Below, piece by piece: positions 20,039-29,241 of a stretch of DNA of 64,000 nt (the stretch's first letter is position 1; every line of letters starts with the position of its first letter). The DNA comes from Azospirillum doebereinerae (GTDB lineage Bacteria; Pseudomonadota; Alphaproteobacteria; Azospirillales; Azospirillaceae), in the NCBI RefSeq assembly GCF_003989665.1, contig NZ_RZIJ01000004.1:186001-250000 (forward strand). Reading direction: 5' to 3'. The notes beneath the pieces are model-generated. The model worked only from the letters and a program-made list of their open reading frames with translations. It did no database searches and was not told where the DNA came from. Made by a program: the position numbers and the translations under genes.

Positions 20039-20230
20039 CGGAGAACCCTGTCCGGCGGGGAAGCGGCGGCGACTATGCCCCAGCCCGCGCCCTCCGGCCC
20101 ATTGTGTTTTCGTCGCAGCGGCCCCCCGCCCGCATGAGAGGAATTCGCCCGTGCCGCTTTCCCATCCGCGAACAATTCGTTAAGGTTCGCGTCCCTTTGA
20201 CGGGCCATACCCTTTCACCAAGAGAGCGCC

Positions 20231-21505
20231 ATGTCCGCCCTGCTCGACACCACCGACGCCTTGCACGATCAGATGCTGTCCCTCGGCCGCGCCGCTCGCG
20301 CCGCCTCGGCCGCGCTGGCGACCGTGCCAGGACCGGACAAGGATCGGGCACTACGGGCGGCCGCTGCGGCCATCCGTGCCCGTGCCGGCGCGATCAAGGC
20401 CGCCAACGAGGCCGACCTCGCCAACGCCCGCGACCTGTCCGGCCCCTTGCGCGAACGCCTGACGCTGGACGACAAGCGGATCGAGGCGATGGCCAAGGGC
20501 CTGGAGGACATCGCCGACTTCCCCGATCCCATCGGCGGCGTGCTGGCTGACTGGACGCGGCCCAACGGCCTGAACATCCAGCGCGTCCGCGTGCCGCTGG
20601 GCGTCGTCGGCATCATCTACGAGAGCCGGCCCAACGTGACCGCCGACGCGGGCGGCATCTGCCTGAAATCGGGCAACGCCGCCATCCTGCGCGGCGGCTC
20701 GGAAAGCGTGCGTTCCTCGCGCGCCATCGCGGAATGCCTGACCCAGGGCTTGCGCGAGGCCGGGCTGCCGGAGGCGGCGATTCAGCTCGTCCCCACCACC
20801 GACCGCGCGGCGGTCGGGCACATGCTGAAAATGCGCGACTTCATTGACGTGATCATCCCGCGCGGCGGCAAGTCGCTGATCCAGCGCATCGCCGACGAGA
20901 GCCGGGTGCCGGTCATCAAGCATCTCGACGGCAACTGCCACGTCTACGTCGACGCCGCGGCTGATCTGGAGAAGGCGCGCAAGGTCGTGCTGAACGCCAA
21001 GATGCGCCGCACCTCGATCTGCGGCGCCGCCGAGACGCTGCTGGTCGACCGCGCCATCGCCGACACGGCGCTGCCGCTGCTGGTGAAGGACCTGCTGGAC
21101 GCCGGCTGCGCGGTGCGCGGCGACGAGGCCTCCCAGGCGGCCGACCCGCGCGTGACGCCGGTGGACGCAGCCGACTGGGACACCGAGTACCTCGACGCCA
21201 TCATCGCCTGCGGCGTGGTGGACGGGGTGGACGGCGCCATCGACCACATCAACCGCCACAGCTCGCACCACACCGAGTCGATCCTGACGGAAGACGCGGC
21301 GACGGCCGAGCGGTTCCTCGGCCGGATCGACAGCGGCATCGTGCTGTGGAACGCCTCGACCCAGTTCGCCGACGGCGGCGAGTTCGGCATGGGCGCGGAG
21401 ATCGGCATCTCCACCGACAAGTTCCACGCGCGTGGGCCGGTGGGCGCGGAGCAGTTGACCAGCTACAAGTATGTCGTGCGCGGCGATGGCCAGACGCGGC
21501 CGTAG
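20231..21505 (+). CDS. proA: Glutamate-5-semialdehyde dehydrogenase (gamma-glutamyl phosphate reductase)
   Basis: Reduces gamma-glutamyl phosphate to glutamate semialdehyde with NADPH, the second step of proline synthesis. The 424-residue protein shows [17 protein letters not shown], the catalytic cysteine block [28 protein letters not shown] and the C-terminal [21 protein letters not shown] site precedes the ATG. It has its own intergenic region of about 190 bases, so it is transcribed separately from proB. Confidence 0.97.
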   Translation: MSALLDTTDALHDQMLSLGRAARAASAALATVPGPDKDRALRAAAAAIRARAGAIKAANEADLANARDLSGPLRERLTLDDKRIEAMAKGLEDIADFPDPIGGVLADWTRPNGLNIQRVRVPLGVVGIIYESRPNVTADAGGICLKSGNAAILRGGSESVRSSRAIAECLTQGLREAGLPEAAIQLVPTTDRAAVGHMLKMRDFIDVIIPRGGKSLIQRIADESRVPVIKHLDGNCHVYVDAAADLEKARKVVLNAKMRRTSICGAAETLLVDRAIADTALPLLVKDLLDAGCAVRGDEASQAADPRVTPVDAADWDTEYLDAIIACGVVDGVDGAIDHINRHSSHHTESILTEDAATAERFLGRIDSGIVLWNASTQFADGGEFGMGAEIGISTDKFHARGPVGAEQLTSYKYVVRGDGQTRP

Positions 21506-21513
21506 TGAAAACG

Positions 21514-21666
21514 CCCTCTCCCGCCCCGGGAGAGGGAGGGGACCCGCCGCGAAGCGGTGGGAAGGGTGAGGGGCTATCGGAACATGGATTTGGTACCACA
21601 ACCGATAGCCCCTCACCCTTTCCATGCTCCGCATGGGCCCCTTCCCTCTCTCGGGACGGGAGAGGG
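21514..21666. repeat. Palindromic intergenic repeat, copy 1 (between proA and nadD)
   Basis: About 153 bases bounded by self-complementary ends: CCCTCTCCCG..GGGAGAGGG on the left and CCCTCTCTCG..GGGAGAGGG on the right. Two long inner arms match GGTGAGGGGCTATCGG and CCGATAGCCCCTCACC around the core AACATGGATT. Small hairpins differ between arms: CGCGAAGCG on the left, ATGCTCCGCAT on the right. A second copy in reverse orientation lies at 24898-25044. It has no coding capacity and looks like a non-autonomous MITE/REP-type element. Confidence 0.85.
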
Positions 21667-21676
21667 AAAAGCCGCA

Positions 21677-22294
21677 GTGGCAAAAGGGCCGGGCCTCTAC
21701 TCCGGCCCCCATTGCGCCGGGTTGACCGTCGGCCTGCTCGGCGGATCGTTCAACCCGGCCCACGCCGGGCACCGGCACATCAGCCTCTTCGCCCTGAAGG
21801 CGCTGGGCCTCGACCGGGTGTGGTGGCTGGTCAGCCCGCAGAACCCGCTGAAGCCCGCCGCCGGCATGGCCGCCCTGCCCGAGCGTCTCGCCGAGGCGCG
21901 CCGGGTCGCCGCCCACCCGCGCATCGAAGCCACATCCATCGAGACCGCGCTCGGCACCCGCTACACCGCCGACACGCTGGCGGAGCTGACCCGCCGCTTC
22001 CCGAAAACACGCTTCGTGTGGTTGATGGGCGCGGACAATTTGCGGCAGATCCCCCTTTGGCGCCACTGGACGCGAATCTTCGAGTCGGTGCCGGTTGCGG
22101 TTTTCGCCCGTCCGACCTATTCTTTGAGTGCGTTGAGCGGCCAGGCCGCCCAGCGTTACATCCGTCGGCGGGTGTCCAAGCATGGGGTCAAGGGGCTGGC
22201 GCGCCGCAAGCGGCCGGCCTGGGTGTTCTTCCGAAACCCCCTGCACACGGCCTCGGCGACGGCGATCCGGCAGGCACGCGCCGCCGGACCGTGA
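21677..22294 (+). CDS. nadD: Nicotinate-nucleotide adenylyltransferase
   Basis: Converts nicotinate mononucleotide and ATP to deamido-NAD in NAD synthesis. The 205-residue protein has the nucleotidyltransferase motif GLLGGSFNPAHAGHRHIS, WWLVSPQNPLK, a metal/adenylate segment WLMGADNLRQIPLWRHW, and the C-terminal STAT-type signature TASATAIR. GTG 21677 gives a family-like length, and the purine-rich GAGAGGGAAA at the edge of the repeat would act as ribosome-binding site. The open frame continues upstream through the repeat but this part is not conserved. Confidence 0.92.
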   Translation: MAKGPGLYSGPHCAGLTVGLLGGSFNPAHAGHRHISLFALKALGLDRVWWLVSPQNPLKPAAGMAALPERLAEARRVAAHPRIEATSIETALGTRYTADTLAELTRRFPKTRFVWLMGADNLRQIPLWRHWTRIFESVPVAVFARPTYSLSALSGQAAQRYIRRRVSKHGVKGLARRKRPAWVFFRNPLHTASATAIRQARAAGP

Positions 22295-22737
22295 CACCGT
22301 TGCAAGAGGTTGGAACCATCACCACGCACACCGAAACGGCCGCGTCCGCTCCGCGGCCAGCCGCCGTTCCCCAGGTCCTGGAGCCCCAGGATCTGAAGGC
22401 GCTCATCGAACAGTCCCTCGGCGACGACCAAGCCGACGGCGTCACCGTCATCGACCTCGCCGGCAAGACCACCTTCGCGGATTACATGATCGTCGCCTCG
22501 GGCCGCAACACGCGGCACATCGGCGCCATGGCCGCCAAGCTGGCCGAAAAGCTCAAGCAGGCCGGTCTGCGCCGGGTCGAGATGGAAGGTCTCGAACAGG
22601 CCGACTGGGTGCTGGTCGATGCCGGGGACGTCATCGTCCACCTGTTCAAGCCCGAGGTCCGGACCTTCTACAACATCGAGAAGATGTGGGGTCTGGAACT
22701 GCCGACGCCGTCCGACACGGCCCGGCTGAGCGCCTGA
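22291..22737 (+). CDS. rsfS: Ribosomal silencing factor RsfS
   Basis: Binds L14 and blocks subunit joining when nutrients are limiting. The 148-residue product has an N-terminal extension of about 30 residues and the RsfS core: LKALIEQSLGDDQADGVTVID, KTTFADYMIVASGRNTRHI, the WVLVDAGDVIVHLF block and RTFYNIEKMWG. GTG 22291 overlaps the nadD stop by four bases (GTGA), as is common for this pair. No ATG lies before the conserved region. rlmH follows, the usual order. Confidence 0.92.
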   Translation: MTPLQEVGTITTHTETAASAPRPAAVPQVLEPQDLKALIEQSLGDDQADGVTVIDLAGKTTFADYMIVASGRNTRHIGAMAAKLAEKLKQAGLRRVEMEGLEQADWVLVDAGDVIVHLFKPEVRTFYNIEKMWGLELPTPSDTARLSA

Positions 22738-22765
22738 CGAACGACCGGGCGGAGGGCCGCGTTCC

Positions 22766-23224
22766 ATGCGTCTGTGGCTCGCCGCCGTCGGGCGGTCGCG
22801 GGGTGGACCGACGCGCGACCTGTTCGACGAGTATGTCGGACGGTTGAGCTGGCCGTTCACCCTGAAGGAGGTCGAGGTGAAGAAACGCCTCTCCTCCGAC
22901 GAATTGAAGCGGCAGGAGGCGGAACTCCTGCTCGCCGCCATCCCCGCCGGGGCCGTCGTCGTGGCGCTGGATGAGCGCGGCAAGGCGCTGCCCAGCGAGG
23001 CCTTCGCCGCGAAGATCGGCGACTGGCGCGACCGGGGGGCCGGCGACATCGCCTTCCTGATCGGCGGGGCCGACGGGCATGGCGACGCGGTGCGGGCGCG
23101 CGCCGATTTCCTGATGGCCTTCGGCCCGATGACCTGGCCGCACATGCTGGTGCGCGGCATGCTCGCCGAACAGATCTATCGGGCGCAGCAAATCCTGGCC
23201 GGACACCCATATCACAGATCCTGA
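22766..23224 (+). CDS. rlmH: 23S rRNA (pseudouridine-1915-N3)-methyltransferase RlmH
   Basis: A 152-residue SPOUT-class methyltransferase acting on pseudouridine 1915 in helix 69 of 23S rRNA. It shows VVALDERGKALPSEAFA, the knot segment DIAFLIGGADGHG and the C-terminal TWPHMLVRGMLAEQIYRAQQI with the conserved HPYH end. It stands in the conserved nadD-rsfS-rlmH order, 28 bases after rsfS. Confidence 0.96.
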   Translation: MRLWLAAVGRSRGGPTRDLFDEYVGRLSWPFTLKEVEVKKRLSSDELKRQEAELLLAAIPAGAVVVALDERGKALPSEAFAAKIGDWRDRGAGDIAFLIGGADGHGDAVRARADFLMAFGPMTWPHMLVRGMLAEQIYRAQQILAGHPYHRS

Positions 23225-23292
23225 CGACCGAACGGCGCCGCCACGACGCGCCGAACCCCAACGCTCAAACCGTCCGCAAGAGGCACAACGCG

Positions 23293-24867
23293 ATGACCGA
23301 AACGAACCGCCCCTCGACTCCCCCCAAGCCCGTCGTCCTCTGCATCCTGGACGGCTGGGGCTACCGCGAGGACCGGGACGACAACGCCATCGCGCAAGGC
23401 AACACGCCGCACTGGGACCGCCTGTGGGCCGGCGAGCCGACCGCCTTCCTCGACGCCAGCGAGGAGGAGGTCGGGCTGCCCAAGGGCCAGATGGGCAATT
23501 CCGAGGTCGGTCACATGAACATCGGCGCCGGCCGGGTCGTCCGCCAGGACCTCGTCATGATCGACCACGCCATCCTCGAAGGCGACCTGGAGCGCAACCA
23601 AGCGCTCTACGATCTGGTCAAGACGCTGCAGAAGACCGGCGGGCGCTGCCACCTGATGGGGCTGCTGTCGCCGGGCGGCGTCCACTCGCACCAGGAGCAC
23701 ATGGCGGCGCTGGCCGCGATCCTGTCGCGCGAGGGCGTGCCGGTCGCCATCCACGCCTTCACCGACGGCCGCGACGTGCCGCCCCAGAGCGCCAAGGATC
23801 AGGTCGCCGAATTCATGGCCGACGTGTTCGAACTGCCCGGCGTCGAGGTGGCGACGGTGATCGGCCGCTACTACGCGATGGACCGCGACAAGCGCTGGGA
23901 CCGCGTCGCCAAGGCCTACGCCGCGATGACCTTCGCGCAAGGGGAGCGCGCCGCCGACCCGATGGAAGCCATCGAGCAGAGCTACGCCGCCGGCCAGCAC
24001 GACGAGTTCATCCTGCCGACGATCGTCGGCGACTATGACGGGATCAAGGACGGCGACGCCATCCTGATGGCGAACTTCCGCGCCGACCGGGCGCGCGAGA
24101 TCCTCGCCGCCTACGTCGAGCCGGCCTTCGACGGCTTCGACCGTGGCGCGCTGCCCAGCCTGTCGGCGGCGGTCGGGATGGTCGAGTACTCCTCGGGCCT
24201 CGCCAAGCTGATGACCACCCTCTTCCCGCCCAAGACCCTGACCAAGGTGCTGGGCGAGGTGGTGTCCGACGCCGGCCTGAAGCAACTCCGCATCGCCGAG
24301 ACCGAGAAGTACCCGCACGTCACCTTCTTCTTCAACGGCGGCGAGGAGCGGGTCTACCCCGGCGAGGACCGCATCCTGGTCCAGTCGCCCAAGGTCGCGA
24401 CCTACGACCTCCAGCCCGAGATGTCGGCGGCCGAAGTCACCGACAAGCTGGTGGCGGCGGTCGATTCGGGCAAGTACGACCTGATCGTGGTGAACTATGC
24501 CAACCCCGACATGGTCGGCCATTCCGGCATCCTCGCCGCCGCGATCAAGGCGGTCGAGGCGGTGGACGCGAGCGTCGGCCGGCTGGAGGCGGCGGTGCGC
24601 CGCGCCGGTGGCGCCATGCTGATCACCGCCGACCACGGCAATTGCGAGCTGATGAAGGACCCGGAGAACGGCGGACCGCACACCGCCCACACGCTGGACA
24701 AGGTGCCGCTGGTGCTGGTGAACGGCCCGGCGGGCGCCCGCATCGGCAGCGGCCGTCTGGCCGACCTCGCGCCGACGCTGCTGGACCTGCTGGGCCTGCC
24801 TCAGCCGGCCGAGATGACCGGCCGCAACCTGCTGACCCGCGACGCCGCCCGCGCGGCGGCGGAGTAA
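23293..24867 (+). CDS. gpmI: 2,3-bisphosphoglycerate-independent phosphoglycerate mutase
   Basis: Interconverts 3- and 2-phosphoglycerate in glycolysis/gluconeogenesis with two Mn ions. The 524-residue enzyme has the alkaline-phosphatase-like catalytic serine in KGQMGNSEVGHMNIGAGR and the phosphotransferase insert with HAFTDGRDVPPQSA. Metal ligands lie in NYANPDMVGHSG and TADHGNCELM, and the C-terminal block PHTAHTLDKVPLVLV is present. An AAGAGG site precedes ATG 23293. Confidence 0.97.
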   Translation: MTETNRPSTPPKPVVLCILDGWGYREDRDDNAIAQGNTPHWDRLWAGEPTAFLDASEEEVGLPKGQMGNSEVGHMNIGAGRVVRQDLVMIDHAILEGDLERNQALYDLVKTLQKTGGRCHLMGLLSPGGVHSHQEHMAALAAILSREGVPVAIHAFTDGRDVPPQSAKDQVAEFMADVFELPGVEVATVIGRYYAMDRDKRWDRVAKAYAAMTFAQGERAADPMEAIEQSYAAGQHDEFILPTIVGDYDGIKDGDAILMANFRADRAREILAAYVEPAFDGFDRGALPSLSAAVGMVEYSSGLAKLMTTLFPPKTLTKVLGEVVSDAGLKQLRIAETEKYPHVTFFFNGGEERVYPGEDRILVQSPKVATYDLQPEMSAAEVTDKLVAAVDSGKYDLIVVNYANPDMVGHSGILAAAIKAVEAVDASVGRLEAAVRRAGGAMLITADHGNCELMKDPENGGPHTAHTLDKVPLVLVNGPAGARIGSGRLADLAPTLLDLLGLPQPAEMTGRNLLTRDAARAAAE

Positions 24868-24897
24868 GGACGGCATGGCGGGTCCCCAGGACCTGTG

Positions 24898-25044
24898 CCC
24901 TCTCCCGTCCCGGGAGAGGGAGGGGACCCATGCGGAGCATGGGGAGGGTGAGGGGCTATCGGGCGTGGTACGCAATCCATGTTCCCATAGCCCCTCACCC
25001 TTCCCGCTTCGCGGGCCCCTTCCCTCTCCCGGGGCGGGAGAGGG
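24898..25044. repeat. Palindromic intergenic repeat, copy 2 (between gpmI and envC), inverted relative to copy 1
   Basis: About 147 bases with the same terminal CCCTCTCCCG/GGGAGAGGG hairpins and inner GGTGAGGGGCTATCGG..ATAGCCCCTCACCC arms as copy 1. Here the ATGCGGAGCAT hairpin is in the left arm, CGCTTCGCG is in the right arm, and the core reads AATCCATGTT. That is the reverse complement of copy 1's layout. Its right end abuts the start of the envC-like gene and supplies its ribosome-binding site. Confidence 0.85.
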
Positions 25045-25048
25045 AGTC

Positions 25049-26464
25049 ATGGCCGGGATCGTCGTCGCGCTGACCCTTCTGACCACCCCCGCCCACGCCC
25101 AGACCGAAGCGCCCGGCGCGGCGCTCAAGCGGGTCGAGCAGGAACTCCAGGCCGACACCCAGCGCCGCAAGGATCTCGACCTCCGTTCCCAAGCGCTGCA
25201 GAAAGAACTCGACGGCCTGCGCGGCCAGTTGATCGGCCTCGCAGACCAAGCCCGCGCCCAGGAGCGCGACCTCGACGCCCTGGAGGACTCCCTCGCCGCC
25301 CTGGAGGCCGAGGAGCACGACCGCAGCGCCCGGCTCGACGGTGAGCGCCAGCAGATCGCCTCGCTGCTCGGCGCCCTGCAACGGCTGGCCCGCGTGCCGC
25401 CGGAAGCGGCGCTGGCCCGCCCCGACAATCCCGTGGATACGCTGCGCTCCGCCCTGCTGCTGCGCGACACCGTGCCAACGCTGCGCGCCCGCGCCGACGC
25501 GCTGACCGCCGCCCTGACCGCCTTGTCGGAGACCCGCGAGAAGCTGGTCGCCCAACGGGCCAAGGCGCTCGCCACCCGCACCGCGCTGGCCGGCAAGCAG
25601 GCCGAGATGGCCCGGCTCGTCGCCCGCCGCGAGGCGCTGTCGCGCCAGACCGAGGAGGAGCGCGTCCAGGTCGCCCAGCGCATGGGCAGCCTCGCCGGTC
25701 AGGCCACCGACTTGCGTCAACTGATGGACCGCATCGAGGCCGAGCGCCGCGCCGCCGCCGAGGCCGCCGCCAAGCGCGAGGCCGAACGCCGCGAGGCGGA
25801 AAGGCGCGAGGCCGAGCGCCGCCTCGCCGAAAAACGCGAGGCCGAACGGAAACTCGCCGCCCAGAAGGAGGCCGAGCGCAAGGAGGCCGAGCGCAAGCTG
25901 GCCGAGCTGCGCGCCGCCGAGCAGAAGGCCGCCGCGCTGAAAGCCGCCGAGGAGCAGCGCGCCAAGGACGAGGCCGCCAGGGAGGCCGCCCGCGAGGCCA
26001 GCGAACGCGCGTTGGCGGCCCGCCGTGCGCCGGCCGCTCCGCCCTCCTCACCCTCCGGCGACGCTCCTCCGGCCATCGCCGGGATGACGCTGCCGGCCGG
26101 CGGGCGGCTGACCACGCGCTACGGCGAGACCGACCGATTCGGGGCGTCCAGCCGGGGCGTCACCGTGCAGACCCGCGCCGGAGCGACCGTCGTCGCGCCA
26201 CAAAGCGGGTCGATCATGTTCGCTGGACCCTTCAAGGGGTATGGGCTGATCTTGATCGTGGAACACGGCAATGGATATCATAGTTTGATTGCGGGTTTGG
26301 GCCGGATCGACACGGCCGTCGGCAAACGGGTCGCCACCGGGGAACCGGTGGCGGTCATGCCGGCGGACGGCAGTCCGGATCTCTATTTCGAGCTGCGACG
26401 AAACGGTCAGCCGATCAATCCGCAGCGCGGGTTCGGCGTCCCCGAGGGGAAAGGACAAGGGTAG
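25049..26464 (+). CDS. EnvC-like murein hydrolase activator (degenerate LytM/M23 domain)
   Basis: Predicted periplasmic activator of cell-wall amidases at division. The 471-residue protein has a short signal peptide (about 1-17, ending AHAQ) and a long coiled coil through about residue 340. Near 230-320 the coiled coil becomes a run of Ala-Glu-Arg-Lys heptads. The LytM domain (about 350-465) retains GRLTTRYGE, VVAPQSGSIMFAGPFKGYG, EHGNGYHSLIAGL and LYFELRRNGQPINP. The zinc-binding HxxxD and HxH residues of active M23 peptidases are missing, as in EnvC. The start lies five bases after the repeat, whose GGGAG serves as Shine-Dalgarno. ctpA follows immediately. Confidence 0.88.
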   Translation: MAGIVVALTLLTTPAHAQTEAPGAALKRVEQELQADTQRRKDLDLRSQALQKELDGLRGQLIGLADQARAQERDLDALEDSLAALEAEEHDRSARLDGERQQIASLLGALQRLARVPPEAALARPDNPVDTLRSALLLRDTVPTLRARADALTAALTALSETREKLVAQRAKALATRTALAGKQAEMARLVARREALSRQTEEERVQVAQRMGSLAGQATDLRQLMDRIEAERRAAAEAAAKREAERREAERREAERRLAEKREAERKLAAQKEAERKEAERKLAELRAAEQKAAALKAAEEQRAKDEAAREAAREASERALAARRAPAAPPSSPSGDAPPAIAGMTLPAGGRLTTRYGETDRFGASSRGVTVQTRAGATVVAPQSGSIMFAGPFKGYGLILIVEHGNGYHSLIAGLGRIDTAVGKRVATGEPVAVMPADGSPDLYFELRRNGQPINPQRGFGVPEGKGQG

Positions 26465-27937
26465 ATGAGGATGATCAAGCGTGCCGCCACGGCGGCGGCC
26501 CTGGTGTTTCTGGGAGCCGGCGTCGCCACCGTCACCGCGCAGTCCAGCAATTCGTCGGAGACCTACCGGCAATTGAACCTGTTCGGTGACGTCTTCGAGC
26601 GCGTCCGTGCCGAATACGTGGAGCAGGTCACCGACGAACAGCTGATCGAATCGGCGATCAACGGGATGCTGACCTCGCTGGATCCGCATTCGAGCTATCT
26701 GAACAAGAAAAGCTTCCAGGACATGCAGGTGCAGACCCGGGGCGAGTTCGGCGGGCTCGGCATCGAGGTCACGATGGAGAACGGCCTCGTCAAGGTCGTC
26801 TCGCCCATCGACGAGACGCCGGCCTTCCGCGCCGGGCTGCAGCCGGGCGACTACATCGTCCAGCTCAACGGCGAGGCGGTCATGGGCCTCAGCCTGAACG
26901 ACGCGGTCGAGAAGATGCGCGGGCCGGTGGGCAGCGAGTTGAAGGTGACGATCCGCCGCGGCGACGCCGGCGAGCCGTTCGAGGTCTCGCTGACCCGCGC
27001 CGTCATCAAGGTGCAGTCCGTCCGCTTCCGCACCGAGGGCGACATCGGCTACATCCGCATCACCAGCTTCAACGAGCAGACCCAGAGCGGGCTGGAGAAG
27101 GCGCTGACCTCCCTCCAGCAGCAGCTCGGCGACAAGCTGAAGGGCTACGTGCTGGATCTGCGCAACAACCCCGGCGGCCTGCTCGACCAGGCGGTGTCGG
27201 TGTCGGACACCTTCCTCGACAAGGGCGAGATCGTGTCGACCCGCGGCCGCAAGTCGGAGGAGGGCACCCGCTTCAACTCCAAGGCGGGTGACCTCGCCAA
27301 GGGGCTGCCGATGGTGATCCTGATCAACGGCGGCTCGGCCTCGGCGTCGGAAATCGTCGCCGGCGCGCTGCAGGACCACAAGCGCGCCATCGTCATGGGC
27401 ACCCAGTCCTTCGGCAAGGGGTCGGTGCAGACCATCATCCCGCTGCCCGGCCACGGCGCCATGCGGCTGACCACGGCGCGCTACTACACGCCGTCGGGCC
27501 GCTCGATCCAGCAGCTCGGCATCACCCCGGACATCGAGGTGCACGTCGCCAAGCTGGAGGATCTGGAGGCCAACGCCGCCGCACGGCGCCGCGAGGCCGA
27601 CCTGAAGGGCGCGCTGCGCAACACCGACCCGGCCAACCAGAACCGGGCGCCCAGCCCGGCGACGACCAAGCCGCCGGCCGGCGCGCCCGGAGGCCCCGCG
27701 ACGCCGGGCACCCCCGGTGCCAGCAACACCACGCCCGCCACCCCGCCCGCACCGGGCGCCGCCGCTCCGGCGCCGGGGGCCGCCCCCGCCACGCCGCCCG
27801 CCGCGGCTCCGGTCGATCCGGACGCCCCGGTTCCGGCGGCGGCGAACGGGCAGCCGCCCTTCGACTTCCAGCTCGCCCGCGCGCTGGATCTGTTGCGCGG
27901 CGTGGCGCTGTTCCAGTCGCGCGCCGCCGCGCGCTGA
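26465..27937 (+). CDS. ctpA: C-terminal processing protease, S41 family
   Basis: Periplasmic carboxyl-terminal processing peptidase of 490 residues. A signal peptide (about 1-25) is followed by a helical N-domain (LFGDVFERVRAEYVEQV) and a PDZ domain (about 90-175, GGLGIEVTMENGLVKVV, LQPGDYIVQLNG). The S41 catalytic core carries LDLRNNPGGLLDQAV, the Ser motif GGSASASEIVAGALQDH and the Lys region GTQSFGKGSVQ. The final 110 residues contain a Pro/Ala-rich linker (about 395-460). It starts one base after the envC stop; an envC-ctpA-yibQ order is common in alphaproteobacteria and points to cell-wall or envelope processing. Confidence 0.95.
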   Translation: MRMIKRAATAAALVFLGAGVATVTAQSSNSSETYRQLNLFGDVFERVRAEYVEQVTDEQLIESAINGMLTSLDPHSSYLNKKSFQDMQVQTRGEFGGLGIEVTMENGLVKVVSPIDETPAFRAGLQPGDYIVQLNGEAVMGLSLNDAVEKMRGPVGSELKVTIRRGDAGEPFEVSLTRAVIKVQSVRFRTEGDIGYIRITSFNEQTQSGLEKALTSLQQQLGDKLKGYVLDLRNNPGGLLDQAVSVSDTFLDKGEIVSTRGRKSEEGTRFNSKAGDLAKGLPMVILINGGSASASEIVAGALQDHKRAIVMGTQSFGKGSVQTIIPLPGHGAMRLTTARYYTPSGRSIQQLGITPDIEVHVAKLEDLEANAAARRREADLKGALRNTDPANQNRAPSPATTKPPAGAPGGPATPGTPGASNTTPATPPAPGAAAPAPGAAPATPPAAAPVDPDAPVPAAANGQPPFDFQLARALDLLRGVALFQSRAAAR

Positions 27938-27955
27938 CCGGAAGGAAGGACCGAC

Positions 27956-29230
27956 GTGAAGGCTCCCGCCCTGCTCGGCCGCCTGAAGTTCGACGTCCGG
28001 GGCGGTTTCCGCCCCGGCGCCGGCTGGCTGGCGCGTCTCCGGCGCAGGCGGGATCCCCACGCCGACCTGGGTGACGACGACGATGACGCCCCGCGCCGGC
28101 CACCGCCCAAAGCCTTGCTGGGCGCCGTGGCGGGTGTGGTGCTGGCGTTCGGCGGTCTCGCCGGATGGCTGGCGCTGAACGGCGCCGAGACCACCGAGGC
28201 GTGGGAGGCCGGAATCCCCAAGGTGACGGTAGCGGTCAAGCCGGCCGCGCCGTCCCCGACGAAAGCCCCGGCAACTCCCCCGGCCCAGACACAGGCTCAA
28301 ACGCCGGCCCAAGCTCAACCGCCCGCTCCGTCGGCCGCGCAGACGCCGGCCCAGCCGGCCGTCCCGCCGCCGCCGCTGACCGCCGCCGCCCCGCTGGCGC
28401 TGCCCGACGCGGCGGCGCCGAACGTCGTCCTGACGCCCGCCCCGGTTCCGGGACTGGTCGAGGACAGCCGCAACGGCCCGCTGCCGAAGATCGCCCAGGA
28501 CGGGCGCCTGCCCTGGCAGGTCTACGCCCGCCCCTTCCCGGCCGCCGATAAGCGCCCGCGCATCGCCATCGTGATGGCCGACATGGGCATCAGCGGCGTC
28601 ACCACCAACAACGCCCTGGCCAAGCTGCCGGTCGGCGTGACGCTGGCCTTCGTGCCCTACGCCGAACGGCTCGACAACTGGGTGGAGCGCGCCCGCACCA
28701 AGGGGCACGAGGTCATGCTCGCGGTCCCGATGGAGCCGCAGAACTACCCGCGCGACGATCCCGGCCCCAACGCGCTGCTGACCATGCTGGCCCCCGACCG
28801 CAACCTGGAACGGCTGGAATGGTCGCTCGGCAAGGCGGTCGGCTATGTCGGCATCACCAGCACGACGGGCAGCAAGTTCACCGCCAACCAGAACGCCGTC
28901 CAGCCGATGATCGACGCCTTGAAGGCGCGCGGCCTGCTGTTCGTGGACGCCCGCGCCAACCCCAAGAGCATCGCCGGCCCGCTCGCCACCCTGGCCGGGG
29001 TGCCGCGCGCGCTGGCCGACCGCACCATCGACCGCGACCTGTCGCGCGGCGCCATCGACGACCAGCTTCGCGAGCTGGAAGGGCTGGCAAAGGCGAACGG
29101 CGCGGCGGTCGGCATGGCCTCGCCCTACCCCACCACCATCGAGCGCATCAACCTGTGGATGACGGCGCTGTCCGACCGGGGCTTCGTGCTGGCCCCGGTG
29201 TCGGCGGTGGTCAACATCCAGAAGCAATAA
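27956..29230 (+). CDS. Divergent polysaccharide deacetylase family protein (YibQ-like)
   Basis: A 424-residue protein with a charged N-terminus and one transmembrane anchor at about residues 53-77. A Pro/Ala/Gln-rich linker (about 95-160) leads to a C-terminal NodB-like TIM-barrel domain beginning RPRIAIVMADMGISG and including VMLAVPMEPQNYPRDDPG and GVPRALADRTIDRD. The family is usually encoded after envC and ctpA, as here, and is presumed to act on periplasmic glycans; enzymatic activity is not established. The start is GTG at 27956. Confidence 0.88.
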   Translation: MKAPALLGRLKFDVRGGFRPGAGWLARLRRRRDPHADLGDDDDDAPRRPPPKALLGAVAGVVLAFGGLAGWLALNGAETTEAWEAGIPKVTVAVKPAAPSPTKAPATPPAQTQAQTPAQAQPPAPSAAQTPAQPAVPPPPLTAAAPLALPDAAAPNVVLTPAPVPGLVEDSRNGPLPKIAQDGRLPWQVYARPFPAADKRPRIAIVMADMGISGVTTNNALAKLPVGVTLAFVPYAERLDNWVERARTKGHEVMLAVPMEPQNYPRDDPGPNALLTMLAPDRNLERLEWSLGKAVGYVGITSTTGSKFTANQNAVQPMIDALKARGLLFVDARANPKSIAGPLATLAGVPRALADRTIDRDLSRGAIDDQLRELEGLAKANGAAVGMASPYPTTIERINLWMTALSDRGFVLAPVSAVVNIQKQ

Positions 29231-29241
29231 GAAGAGCCGCC

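Noticed and set aside
25730..26010. Tandem-looking repeats in the envC-like gene, considered as a CRISPR or VNTR
   Set aside because: The repeats encode Ala-Glu-Arg-Lys heptads of a coiled coil and have no uniform spacers.
27640..27850. Pro/Ala-rich stretch at the end of ctpA, considered as a frameshift
   Set aside because: The frame stays open into a conserved-looking C-terminal helix; such linkers are common in envelope proteases.
26048..29227. A 1059-codon minus-strand open frame opposite ctpA and the yibQ-like gene
   Set aside because: No domain is recognisable and it is fully covered by conserved plus-strand genes; high-GC third positions suppress stops in the opposite frame.
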